From positions 124,001-188,000 of the forward strand of contig JALIHJ010000010.1 of the NCBI GenBank assembly GCA_022984795.1: a stretch of 64,000 bases of DNA. The letters run 5' to 3'. Shown piece by piece: positions 1 to 8,973 of the stretch (position 1 is the stretch's first letter; each line of letters begins with the position of its first letter). The stretch is from Fabrea salina. Taxonomy: Eukaryota > Ciliophora > Heterotrichea > Heterotrichida > Fabreidae. The notes under the pieces are model-generated. The model searched no databases and was not told where the DNA came from. It worked only from the letters and a program-made list of their open reading frames with translations. The translations under genes and the position numbers were made by a program.

Positions 1-8
1 TCTTTATA

Positions 9-944
9 TTAATTATTCCAAGACTTTTTCAAGTTTTCGATCTCAACCTTCCTTTTGGCATCCAGTTCCTGAGTTAATTTAGAGATTTCTTCGTTCATTT
101 GAGTTTTCATTTGGTCCACAATCATGTTCATGATTCCTCCCTGACCTTCCATTTCTCTGATTTGGGACTCATAGTTCACCTTGATCTCTGCTATCTTAGC
201 AGCCTTTTCAGCAAAGTTCTTTTCCATGATTTCTTCTAGTTTGTGCTCCAGTCCCTGTTTAGACAACTTAGGTCCGCCACTTCGGTCACTTTCAATGGTT
301 AAACTCAATTCGTCATCTCCCACCTCTGAAAAAGAGTCAAACTCAAAGTACCCAGAGGTGCTGAGTGGACTAGCTGGCAGTGAAAGCATGTCGTAGGTGT
401 TGTTGATCTTTTTTTGTTTGCGTGAAGCAAGTCTGCGTTCTAAGGCGGTTTCTTGGGACTGGAAGTCTTTTACAGCTCTGCCAGCAACTCTTTTGGTATT
501 AGAACTGTGCCTCGAAACAAGTTTTGAAGTGTTGCGCCGAGTTTGGTGAGTAGAAGGCATTCGGTTTGTAAGTTCAGCTGCCATGAGTTGGCGTTTGCGT
601 TCAGTTTGCTTCTTTTTTGACTTCAAAGAGCGCTTAGGACTGCAGGGTGTGGAGTGCGCTTGGGGTTTTTTTTCAGATTGCATTAGTTTCAGAATTTCAG
701 GTCGCACTAGGATTTTATGGAGTCTGTCTTGGAAGTCGTAGTATTTGGGGTCTTGGACGTGCTCGTAGTACTCTATAGCTTGGCTGTATAAGTTCACCAG
801 TTCGTTGAGTACTTCTAGTGAACAGTCGCTTTCCAGTTGCAGCTCCTTTTCGATGAGATTTGTTGCAAAGTTATTAGGCAACGCAGGGGTTTTCTTTGGC
901 AGACGACGCAGAGACCTTAAGTCTCCTTTTTCTCTTCTCGACAT
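9..944 (-). CDS. Hypothetical coiled-coil protein, 311 aa
   Basis: Complete reading frame from ATG to TAA on the minus strand. I do not recognise the family. The N-terminal 50 residues are basic. Residues about 40-95 form a helical, tyrosine-rich block (motif AIEYYEHVQDPKYYDF). The middle is a low-complexity Lys/Arg/Ser segment, and the last 80 residues are a heptad-like Glu/Lys coiled coil ending in KKSWNN. The composition suits a cytoskeletal or basal-body protein, but that is inference. The gene downstream of the same strand's start begins 37 bp away. Confidence 0.7.
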   Translation of the reverse strand: MSRREKGDLRSLRRLPKKTPALPNNFATNLIEKELQLESDCSLEVLNELVNLYSQAIEYYEHVQDPKYYDFQDRLHKILVRPEILKLMQSEKKPQAHSTPCSPKRSLKSKKKQTERKRQLMAAELTNRMPSTHQTRRNTSKLVSRHSSNTKRVAGRAVKDFQSQETALERRLASRKQKKINNTYDMLSLPASPLSTSGYFEFDSFSEVGDDELSLTIESDRSGGPKLSKQGLEHKLEEIMEKNFAEKAAKIAEIKVNYESQIREMEGQGGIMNMIVDQMKTQMNEEISKLTQELDAKRKVEIENLKKSWNN

Positions 945-981
945 TTATAAGACTTTCTTAGTTTGGCATATTGTTGAAGAA

Positions 982-1383
982 TTACTTACCTTTGTTTTTA
1001 ATGTTTTCAAAGTTTTCGTGGGCCCACTTCATGAACTCAGGTTTGTTTTGGACGCCTTTAGTGTAAAACCAAGTAAAGTCTTCTACGTTCCTAACGAGAC
1101 GCTTTGCTATTTCTGCCTTAATGAAATCGTCTTCAGACCTAAGGGCTCTTTTCAGCTTTTCTTCGTCAACTGGTTTCTGGTCCATGTGTCCAACTAACTC
1201 GTCTGGGTTTAGAGGTTTGTAATCCACTGCCATTTGTTTGCGTTTAGCTTCTGAACGCATAAAAACTTTGTAAGCTCCGTATCCAGTGATCAGTGTCATT
1301 CCTAAGGTTATCAAAACACTTGACAACGTGCTGCTTTTATGAGTAGTTCCGTAGAAAGGGTACCTGTGCGGACCTTGAGACAT
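982..1383 (-). CDS. Small single-pass membrane protein, 133 aa
   Basis: Complete small gene. After a short polar N-terminus (MSQGPHRYPFYGTTHKSS) there is one hydrophobic segment at about residues 20-42, then a charged soluble tail with a conserved-looking EDFTWFYTKGV patch near residue 100. One short N-terminal anchor plus a charged tail is common among mitochondrial inner-membrane accessory subunits, so a mitochondrial location is possible but unproven. Its start codon lies only 5 bp from the divergent start codon of the RNA polymerase I gene. Confidence 0.65.
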   Translation of the reverse strand: MSQGPHRYPFYGTTHKSSTLSSVLITLGMTLITGYGAYKVFMRSEAKRKQMAVDYKPLNPDELVGHMDQKPVDEEKLKRALRSEDDFIKAEIAKRLVRNVEDFTWFYTKGVQNKPEFMKWAHENFENIKNKGK

Positions 1384-1388
1384 AATAA

Positions 1389-4300
1389 ATGGAAGCTACT
1401 GTACCAGCTAAACTACACAACCTGCAGTTTTCATTTTACACACCTGAAGAAGCTTCTTCGCTTTCCCACGTAAAGATAACTTCTGGTTTAGCTTACGACT
1501 CAAGCAAACAACCACTTAAAGGAGGACTCCACGACCCCTCTATGGGAGTGTCTCCTCACAACTTACGTGAAGCCTGTGTAGTATGTGGGTGGGAGGCTTC
1601 GGCTTGTCAAGGCCACTTAGGTCACATAAACCTTCCTGTTGCAATCTACAACCCCTTCTTGTTCGAAACGATTTACAAATTGATGAAGGCTAAATGTGCT
1701 TTCTGCCACAAGTTAAGGATTCCTACCGACAAAGCTGAAATGCTAAGTATGAAGCTCAGAATGGTTTGCAAGGGAAAGATCGTTGACTCACTTGGAGTAG
1801 AACAGATTCTAGCACAACGCACATTGGGAGACAAGTGGATGGACAAGGCCGAAGACTTAAGAAACGCCTTAATAGAACAAAAAGAAACTTACAAACAAAT
1901 AGCTGACTTCACAAGCACTCGAGGCACCCTACACAAGCACGGAACCTACGTAAAAGTAAAGCGGGAAGCCCAAAAAGAGTTCTGGAAACACATAGTTACA
2001 GGGATCTGTCCCCACTGCAGAGCTAAACAACCCAAAGTAACTAAGGACGGCCATAGCAAAATACTCAGACACCCTTTAAAGGACAAAGAAAAAAGAGCTC
2101 TTAAAATGACTTCTCAAATTGAAACAGAAGACAAAAAGCCCCAAGTGCTGTTTCCTTCGCAAGTCAGAGAAGAACTAGTTGCAACTTGGACCCTTGACTC
2201 TGAAATTCTAAGTTTACTAACCAACCCCACAGCTATAAATGCTTTTTTCCAGGACATACTGGTAGTGCCTCCTAACAGATTTAGGCCTGAAAGCAAGCTC
2301 CACGGCAGTGAAACTTACTTGCACGTCCACACAGCAGCACTTGTGAAGATTTACAGACAAATAGAAAAAATAGAGAGTTTGCAGCAAAAAGAAGAACCGG
2401 TGCTGGAAGCAATTTTAGAACTCCAAAACTTAGTAAACGTTTATATGGACGCAAGCACCTCAACCAGGTACAGCGACAAGGACTTAGTGGGCTTGAGACA
2501 ACTTTTGGAAAAAAAAGAAGGACTTTTCAGACTCAAAATGATGGGCAAAAGAGTTAACTACGCTGCCAGAAGTGTGATATCCCCTGACCCCTACATTGAT
2601 ACTAACGAAATAGGCATTCCAGTTGTTTTTGCCAAAAAGCTAACTTTTCCTGAGTACGTCACAAATAAAAACGTGGACTGGCTGAGGAAACTCATTGAAA
2701 ACGGACCACACATCCACCCTGGAGCAAACGTAATTGAAGACCTAAATGGCAAAAAGATGGTGCTGGACCGCTGTGACGCAGGACAGTTAAAAGCAATTGC
2801 CAAGACTCTGTTAACAGGAGGTCCTGGGAAAATAGTTTACAGACACCTGCAAAACGGAGACTGGCTTTTAGTTAACAGACAACCTACTTTGCACAAACCT
2901 AGTATTATGGCCCACAGAGCAAGGGTGCTGCCTCAGCAAAACACCATTAGAATGCACTACGCTAACTGCAGTACCTACAATGCTGACTTTGACGGAGACG
3001 AAATCAACCTGCACTTTATGCAGTCACACCTAGCCAGAAGCGAAGCTAAAAACATCATTAGCACTGACAACCAGTACACAGCACCTACTAGTGGAAGTCC
3101 TCTTAGAGGGTTGATTCAGGACCACATTGTAAGTGGAGTACTTTTGACTTCCAAAGACACTTTTTTCGAGAGAGAAGAGTACTTACAGTTGGTGTACACA
3201 GCAACTTCTTCCCTCAAAAGGTTTATCCAGATTCCTCCTTGCATTTTGAAGCCCAAACCCCTTTGGTCAGGAAAACAAGTGATTTCAAGTCTTCTTAAAG
3301 CCATTGCTGAGGACAAAGCCCAGCTGAACTTAAACGTAGGGTGCAAAGTGCCTGGAAGAATGTGGGGAGACCCACAAGAAGGGCAATTAGTTGTAAGGCA
3401 AGGGTACATGTGTTCAGGAGTTATTGACAAAAGCCAAATAGGCAGTTCAGCTTTTGGGCTAGTTCACGCCTGCAACGAACTCTACGGAGAAAGAGCAGGT
3501 TCGCAGTTGCTTACTTCCTTAGGAAAAGTACTTACGGCTTTTCTGCAGATGCATGGGTTTACTTGCTTGATGAGTGACTTGTTTTTGAACTTGCGCACAG
3601 AAACAGAAAGAAAAGACTGGATGGAAAAAACTATTTTCAACACAATGGTTCAGGTTTCAGAAATGCTAAACGTAAAACCTCCTAAAAGTCTCCACAAAAT
3701 TCCCCGTCAAATTCCAGAGGCGATTGAAAAGTTTGTTTTGAAACACGAAGACTCAGCAAAACAACTTGACGTTAAGTTCATATCAGAGTTAAACAAGTCA
3801 ACTTCTAACTTTAAAGCTATTCCTTCAGGGCTGGCTTTTAGGTTCCCCCACAACTACTTCAGCACCATGGTTATAACAGGAGGCAAAGGAAGCATTGTAA
3901 ACCACAACCAAATATCTTTGATGCTTGGCCAGCAAGAACTAGAAGGACGCAGAGTCCCCATGACTATGTTGGGCAGGGCTCTTCCTAGTTTCCTTCCCTA
4001 CGACCCCAACCCCCGGGCTGGAGGGTTCATTGGAGACAGGTTCTTAACTGGAATTAGACCCCAAGAGTACTACTTCCACTGCATGGCTGGAAGAGAGGGC
4101 CTTGTAGACACTGCTGTCAAAACTAGTAGGAGTGGGTACCTCCAAAGATGCTTGATTAAAGGCTTGGAAGGACTCATTGTGGCTTACGACTACAGTGTTC
4201 GGGACTCTGACGGTTCAGTAGTGCAGTTTTTGTACGGTGAAGACTGTGTAGACCCTACTCGGAGCAAGTACTTGCACGCTTTTGACTTTTTAAACGAAAA

Positions 4301-5879
4301 CAAAGAAGCAGTGAAGAGCAAGTACAAGTTTGAAGAGGCTTGTGAACTGCTTGACTTCTCTTCAATAAGAAAGTTTTTAAGGAAAGGAAGGAAACTCGAA
4401 GACGACACAATACTCCACAACTACAACCCCTCCACAACTCCAGGTGCCCTTTCTTACTCCTTAAACACTCAGCTCCACAACGCACTCACACACAAAAGAC
4501 AAGAAGCCAAAGAAAACCCCTTTGTTTCGTTTTCAGCAACAGAGTTCAGTTCTTTGGTGTCTCTTAAGTACATGCGGAGCCTTGTGGAACCTGGAGAAGC
4601 TGTAGGAATAATTGCTTCTCAGTCAGTAGGTGAGCCCTCTACTCAGCTGACTTTAAACACTTTCCACTTGGCTGGCCACGGAAGCGTAAACGTGACTCTA
4701 GGTATTCCTCGACTCAGAGAAATCCTGATGACTGCTTCTGCAAACATCAAAACTCCTACAATGACTTTGCCTTTTAAGCTTAACAAAACCAAAGCAGTCC
4801 AGTTCAAAAACAAACTCAAAAGAATCACTTTCTACGACTTAGTTCGAAAAGTTAGGATCAAGGAGATAGTGGACCCTGAAAAGGGCGCAAGGAACTACCA
4901 AGTAAAAGTGATTCTGGAAGACAAAGAAGACATAGAAGAACAACTAGGACTAGCTTGGGACCAAGTCACCTTGAAAGTTAAAGAATTCCTTGTGAACAAC
5001 ATTGACTCTGCCATAGCTACACAACTCAAAAGGTCCAACGACAGAACCACCCAAGTCAAAACTCGCGAAGAAAAAGAACTCAACGACGAAGAAATTCCCC
5101 AGACAAGGAACGAAGACGACGATGAATTAGGTGAAGAAGAGGGATACGAAGCAGACAAGCTTAAGTCGAAAAAAAGGGAAGTCCGCACTTACGATGGAAG
5201 CGACGAAGGTGAAATAGAAGAAGAAACTACAGCCCCTGAGTCAGAAACTATGAGGATCACAGAAACCAAGTACTTGAAGAACTGCATTAAGTCCAACAAA
5301 AAGTCCCACTTCAAGCTTTTGTTTGAAGTTCCCTTGAAAAACAACTTACTGATTCTAAACGAAATAGAAAAAGTACTGCAGAAGACCTACGCAAGAGAAG
5401 TCCCTGGAATAGGAAACTGCGAGTTGCTTGAGCAAAACAACAGAGTGTTTATCCAGACAGAAGGAATCAACTTTTACGAAATTTGGAAGTATTCTGAACA
5501 AATCTTTTTAGACGAAATCAGGTCTAATGACATTGTGGCAGTGCTTAAAACTTACGGAGTCGAAGCTGCTCAACGAACCATTATTGAGGAAATAAACTCT
5601 ATTTTCTCGCACTACGGAATCCAAGTAGACAAAAGACACCTTACCCTGATAGCAGACTTTATGACTTACAACGGAGGCTACAGACCCTTCAACCGAATAG
5701 GCATGGCAGAGAGTTCAAGTCCTTTACTCAAAATGAGTTTCGAGACCACCATGAACTTTTTGAACGAAGCCTGCCTCAACAAAGAAGTTGACTACGGAAC
5801 AAGCCCTGCTGCTTCTTTGGTTTTAGGCAAACCTACCAAACTGGGAACTAACTACATGGAAGTGCTTCAGAAGTTTTAA
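1389..5879 (+). CDS. POLR1A: DNA-directed RNA polymerase I largest subunit (RPA190/A194)
   Basis: Catalytic largest subunit of RNA polymerase I, which makes the large rRNA precursor in the nucleolus. The 1,496-aa frame carries the N-terminal zinc-clamp cysteines (CVVCGWEASACQGHLGH, about residues 63-79), the metal A loop NADFDGDE at about residue 531, and the bridge-helix sequence GREGLVDTAVKTSRSGYLQR near residue 900. The Pol I class is chosen over Pol II and III from the GHINLPVAIYNP stretch, a long acidic insert near residue 1240 (NEDDDELGEEEG) and the Pol I-type C-terminus (SHYGIQVDKRHL, NGGYRPFNRIG). The metal motif continues with IN where MN is usual. Length is normal for the family and no intron is needed. 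Confidence 0.95.
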   Translation: MEATVPAKLHNLQFSFYTPEEASSLSHVKITSGLAYDSSKQPLKGGLHDPSMGVSPHNLREACVVCGWEASACQGHLGHINLPVAIYNPFLFETIYKLMKAKCAFCHKLRIPTDKAEMLSMKLRMVCKGKIVDSLGVEQILAQRTLGDKWMDKAEDLRNALIEQKETYKQIADFTSTRGTLHKHGTYVKVKREAQKEFWKHIVTGICPHCRAKQPKVTKDGHSKILRHPLKDKEKRALKMTSQIETEDKKPQVLFPSQVREELVATWTLDSEILSLLTNPTAINAFFQDILVVPPNRFRPESKLHGSETYLHVHTAALVKIYRQIEKIESLQQKEEPVLEAILELQNLVNVYMDASTSTRYSDKDLVGLRQLLEKKEGLFRLKMMGKRVNYAARSVISPDPYIDTNEIGIPVVFAKKLTFPEYVTNKNVDWLRKLIENGPHIHPGANVIEDLNGKKMVLDRCDAGQLKAIAKTLLTGGPGKIVYRHLQNGDWLLVNRQPTLHKPSIMAHRARVLPQQNTIRMHYANCSTYNADFDGDEINLHFMQSHLARSEAKNIISTDNQYTAPTSGSPLRGLIQDHIVSGVLLTSKDTFFEREEYLQLVYTATSSLKRFIQIPPCILKPKPLWSGKQVISSLLKAIAEDKAQLNLNVGCKVPGRMWGDPQEGQLVVRQGYMCSGVIDKSQIGSSAFGLVHACNELYGERAGSQLLTSLGKVLTAFLQMHGFTCLMSDLFLNLRTETERKDWMEKTIFNTMVQVSEMLNVKPPKSLHKIPRQIPEAIEKFVLKHEDSAKQLDVKFISELNKSTSNFKAIPSGLAFRFPHNYFSTMVITGGKGSIVNHNQISLMLGQQELEGRRVPMTMLGRALPSFLPYDPNPRAGGFIGDRFLTGIRPQEYYFHCMAGREGLVDTAVKTSRSGYLQRCLIKGLEGLIVAYDYSVRDSDGSVVQFLYGEDCVDPTRSKYLHAFDFLNENKEAVKSKYKFEEACELLDFSSIRKFLRKGRKLEDDTILHNYNPSTTPGALSYSLNTQLHNALTHKRQEAKENPFVSFSATEFSSLVSLKYMRSLVEPGEAVGIIASQSVGEPSTQLTLNTFHLAGHGSVNVTLGIPRLREILMTASANIKTPTMTLPFKLNKTKAVQFKNKLKRITFYDLVRKVRIKEIVDPEKGARNYQVKVILEDKEDIEEQLGLAWDQVTLKVKEFLVNNIDSAIATQLKRSNDRTTQVKTREEKELNDEEIPQTRNEDDDELGEEEGYEADKLKSKKREVRTYDGSDEGEIEEETTAPESETMRITETKYLKNCIKSNKKSHFKLLFEVPLKNNLLILNEIEKVLQKTYAREVPGIGNCELLEQNNRVFIQTEGINFYEIWKYSEQIFLDEIRSNDIVAVLKTYGVEAAQRTIIEEINSIFSHYGIQVDKRHLTLIADFMTYNGGYRPFNRIGMAESSSPLLKMSFETTMNFLNEACLNKEVDYGTSPAASLVLGKPTKLGTNYMEVLQKF

Positions 5880-5900
5880 TTAACATTGTAGTAAAAACTA

Positions 5901-6530
5901 ATGTCTTCAGAGGAGCACCCAGACGAAATATTTAAAGTCATCATAATAGGAGACTCAGGTGTGGGCAAGTCGTGTTTCCTTTACAACTTCACTGAAGGCG
6001 GATTCAAGGAAGATCACACTGTTACTATTGGAGTGGAGTACACTACTAAAATTATTCACCTTCGGGAGGGAGTGGTTAAATTGCAGATTTGGGACACAGC
6101 TGGGCAAGAAACCTTCAGAGCCATTACTCGGAGTTTTTACCGTAACGCAGACGGAGTGATTTTGATGTTTGACCTTACTAGCGAAGAGTCGTTTAATAGT
6201 TTGGAAAACTGGTACGAAGAAGCAAAAAGCTACGGACAACCTGAGTCTACTATGACTCTAGTTGGAAACATGATGGACTTGGAAAGCGAAAGGGAAGTTT
6301 CCCAGAGCGACGCTGAAAAGTTCATAGCTGACAAAGACATAGCTCACTACCACGAAGCCTCTGCCAAAAAAGGAATCAACGTGGAGGAGTAAGAGTCATT
6401 TAGAACCTTTGTGAAGATTGCTGAAAGTATGTTCAAGAAAGCCATGAAGGAGTCTTTTGGGTCTAGGAAGAAGTTCGAGCCCATGCAGTTGTCCTTCGTA
6501 AAGCCTAAAAGAAAAAAGAGAAGGTGCTAA
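5901..6530 (+). CDS. Rab-family small GTPase with a 15-nt intron and altered G4 motif
   Basis: Rab-like GTPase of vesicle traffic, 204 aa after removing a 15-nt intron at 6389-6403 (exons 5901-6388 and 6404-6530). Visible motifs: P-loop GDSGVGKS near residue 18, switch I with IGVEYTTK, switch II WDTAGQE, and G5 SAKK. The G4 motif, normally NKxD, reads NMMD, so the lysine that stacks on the guanine is absent. Without the intron the frame would stop at NVEE just after G5; with it the C-terminal helix and a basic tail ending KKRRC are restored. That is a single terminal cysteine instead of the usual two. The nearest Rab class (Rab2/4/14 group) is uncertain. It ends 3 bp from the stop of the convergent RGS gene. 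Confidence 0.9.
6389..6403 (+). other. 15-nt spliceosomal intron
   Basis: GTAAGAGTCATTTAG within the Rab gene. It starts GTAAG, ends TAG, has an A at position 10 (the presumed branch point), and contains an in-frame stop if retained. Removal joins the Rab core to a Rab-like C-terminal helix. Introns of 15-16 nt are established for Stentor. Confidence 0.9.
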
Positions 6531-6533
6531 TTA

Positions 6534-7731
6534 TCATAATAAGTTAGGTGTAATGTTAGGGTTTAGGGCATAAAGGCTTTGGGACTCTGCGAAGGAAGTC
6601 TGCATGATGCGACTTTCGAAAATGTCTTGTCTTTGGATTCTCAGCCTTAGTTTTCTATAGTGGTCTGAATTTTTAAACTCAGCAAAGTAAACACCTTTAA
6701 GGTATTCAAAAACTTGGAGTTGCAACTGGGCAACAGCTTGCAGCTTTTCTTGCGAGTCCAGGTCTTGGTAGTCTAAACCTTCCAAAGAACAAACTATTTC
6801 CTTTTCAAGTTCTTGGGTAGGGTTGGCTTTGTACATTTCGCACTTAATCCAGCAGTTCAGTAAGTTTTGTGCCTGAGTGTTTTTTGTGTCTTCTAAAAAG
6901 CTTTCAAAGGCCTCCAAACACAAGCTGTTCTCCAGAATCAGTTCAAAGCTGTCCAGCATTTCTAGAGTTAAGGATTCATTCCAAACTTCACGCTTAAAAG
7001 ATTTAACTGTAGGAACTCCTATTGTGACTACAAGCAAACTTAGGTTTCGAATCACCAACTGGACTTGCCAAATCCTTCCGCTTAAGATTGAAAAAAAAGG
7101 AATTAGCCATCCATATGAAGCACACAACAACTAGTTCCCAAGTCATGCTGTAGTTATCTGAAGCGTTCCTTAACAAGTAAACCAGCACTACCAAAACAAG
7201 TTCTTCTACAAAGCATATGAACACATATATTAGGTCGTCTACGTACTGGTCAGGTTGTGTGTTTGAGTAGGAAACTGGAAAGTAGTAAGTCATTTTTGGC
7301 ACAAAGAAGTTCAGTGCTCCTAGTAAAACCACAGGAGCTATGAGCACTCCAAACATTTTCAAAAGCCATTTTTGACTTGCCATGTGGATTCTTTTATCGA
7401 ACTGAGCGTTTGAAGTGTTTAACTCAAATATAAGGTAAACCCTTATACTCCTTAGCACTATAGGGCAAAAGTACACAAAGTGGAACACTACAGTCAGGAA
7501 CTGGTACACTTTTTGAGTCTCAGGACTGACTTCCTGATTTGAGTGGTAAGAAAGCATCAGCAGCACTACGGAAGTTTCTACAAACAAACCTAAGTGCGAA
7601 AGCATCAACAAAACAGGAGACCTGCTTTTCAAAGGGCTTTTGGCTTTGTTTATGTACAGAAAAGTGCCCAAGAATCCGAATACTACGCAAATAGGTGCTT
7701 CGAGTACCAAGTATAAAATATGTCTATTCAT
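6534..7731 (-). CDS. Seven-transmembrane-type receptor with C-terminal RGS domain
   Basis: Membrane protein of 393 aa assembled from exons 7731-7032 and 7015-6534, joined across a 16-nt intron. The N-terminal half has six or seven hydrophobic helices (about residues 5-27, 38-60, 75-98, 122-145, 165-190, 195-213) and the loop sequence LKSRSPVLLMLSHLG typical of protist 7TM-RGS proteins. The C-terminal half is an RGS fold (LTLEMLDSFELILEN, CLEAFESFLEDT, LNCWIKCEMYK, then a terminal helix). RGS domains accelerate GTP hydrolysis on G-alpha subunits; the receptor-plus-RGS layout resembles plant AtRGS1 and expanded ciliate families. It ends in TGA. The upstream gene on the same strand stops 2 bp before this start codon. 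Confidence 0.82.
7016..7031 (-). other. 16-nt intron in the 7TM-RGS gene
   Basis: On the minus strand the segment GTAGTCACAATAGGAG, removed, restores one frame from the membrane domain (ending DSKPKFA) into the RGS domain (PTVKSFKREVW). Length 16 and an A at position 10 fit the Stentor class. The 3-prime end GGAG is less typical than TAG or CAG. No other GT-AG pair of 15-16 nt in the overlap gives the right phase. Confidence 0.75.
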
Positions 7732-7733
7732 TA

Positions 7734-8967
7734 TTAACTTACGTGTGACTTAGAAGTGGGAAGCACGGAGTTAGACATAGTAGAAATCTTATAATACCTT
7801 GAGTTTGTTGTGAACAGCCAAGACAAAACCAGCATTGTAACTGACTGCACTAACAAGTTAGCTCCCACGATCGCCTTGTGTCTTTTGTAAGGAGCCAGCA
7901 CTTGTGATGAGTAGATAATTAGTGGCAGCCCCATTATGTAAATCCCCGACATCACCCCGAACCTCTTTAAGAATGAGTGAGTGCTTGCAGGGGCTTCTTT
8001 AAGCAAGTTCTTGTACTGATAAACAAACCAACCTAACAAAAGCAGTCTAAAAACCAAAATGCACACTCCAGTTGTTCCTTCAAAACTACTGAACAGGTAG
8101 TAAGCGTCTTCTGAGATTCGGCTGATCAAGGCTAGCACAAGGTTTACCATTCCAACAATCATTATAACTGGGATGTAAATTTCTGGAACTGGAAAGTCCT
8201 TGTAGGTAATAGTCCACCCTTCAGCAATCAGGGCAAGCATAGTTATCATCAAAAACTCAGAAACAAAGCCTCCTGAGTTCCCAAGCAACTCAAATGCACC
8301 TACTCCTTTGCCGTTGTACTCGTAAGTCATTATGTTGAAAATGTGGCACACTTGCGAAACGAACTGAAAGAAGATTGCAATGTTCAGAAGCACAATATTG
8401 CTTTCTATTTCGTCCTTAGTAGTGAAGTGCTTGTATAAAGCCCAGAGGTTCCTGCCCAGCAAAGCAATGAACAACACACACAATACTAGGTAAATCCTTT
8501 TCATGCCTTTCATTTCTACGGACAAGTGACTGTCGTCTCCACTCAGCAGTTTAAGGTCAGCTTTGAGCTTGGCAGGATTGCCTAAAATGTTTTCGCAGTC
8601 AGCAATCATGAAGAACCAAATATGTGGAGTGTCTTTTTCGCCCACTTCTCCTTTAAGCAATTCAGACCAACCTTCCGTCTGCAGGGACTTGGATTACCTC
8701 TTGAGAAGCAAAGTTTTCGTTTTCGCAGGTAAAAGTTTTAGTATCCCAGTCAATATCTCTGTATAGACGCAACTTCACAGGCAGAGTTTTTTGGGTGTTT
8801 CTTTCTTTGTTTCCTTTGAAGAGTTTTAGTTTCAACTCAAACTTGCCAGTCCCCAGGTCTACTCCAAACTTAGTTAAGTAGCCAGAAGGGTTCTCTGAAC
8901 TTAACTCGATTGTTGACCTCAACGACTTTGAAAAGGCTGTTGACAAAAGAACTAAAACTAATATCAT
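7734..8967 (-). CDS. GOST-family seven-transmembrane protein (GPR180/TMEM145-like)
   Basis: Two frames, 8967-8698 and 8678-7734, together give about 404 aa. An N-terminal signal peptide (MILVLVLLSTAFS) leads to a luminal beta-rich domain, then the hallmark HIWFFMIADCENI just before the membrane part, then seven hydrophobic helices including SEFLMITMLALIAEGWTI. This order matches the Golgi-dynamics (GOST) superfamily that includes GPR180 and TMEM145. The frame change lies at 8679-8697 and needs a shift equivalent to removing 1 mod 3 bases. A 19-nt GT-AG segment could do it, but it is longer than the other introns and lacks an A at the expected branch position; a one-base sequence error or a real frameshift is also possible. 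Confidence 0.75.
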
Positions 8968-8973
8968 TTATTA

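Noticed and set aside
7732-7755. Possible intron merging the GOST and RGS receptor genes into one protein
   Set aside because: The only GT-AG piece (19 nt) gives the wrong reading frame downstream, and each gene has its own complete start and domain set.
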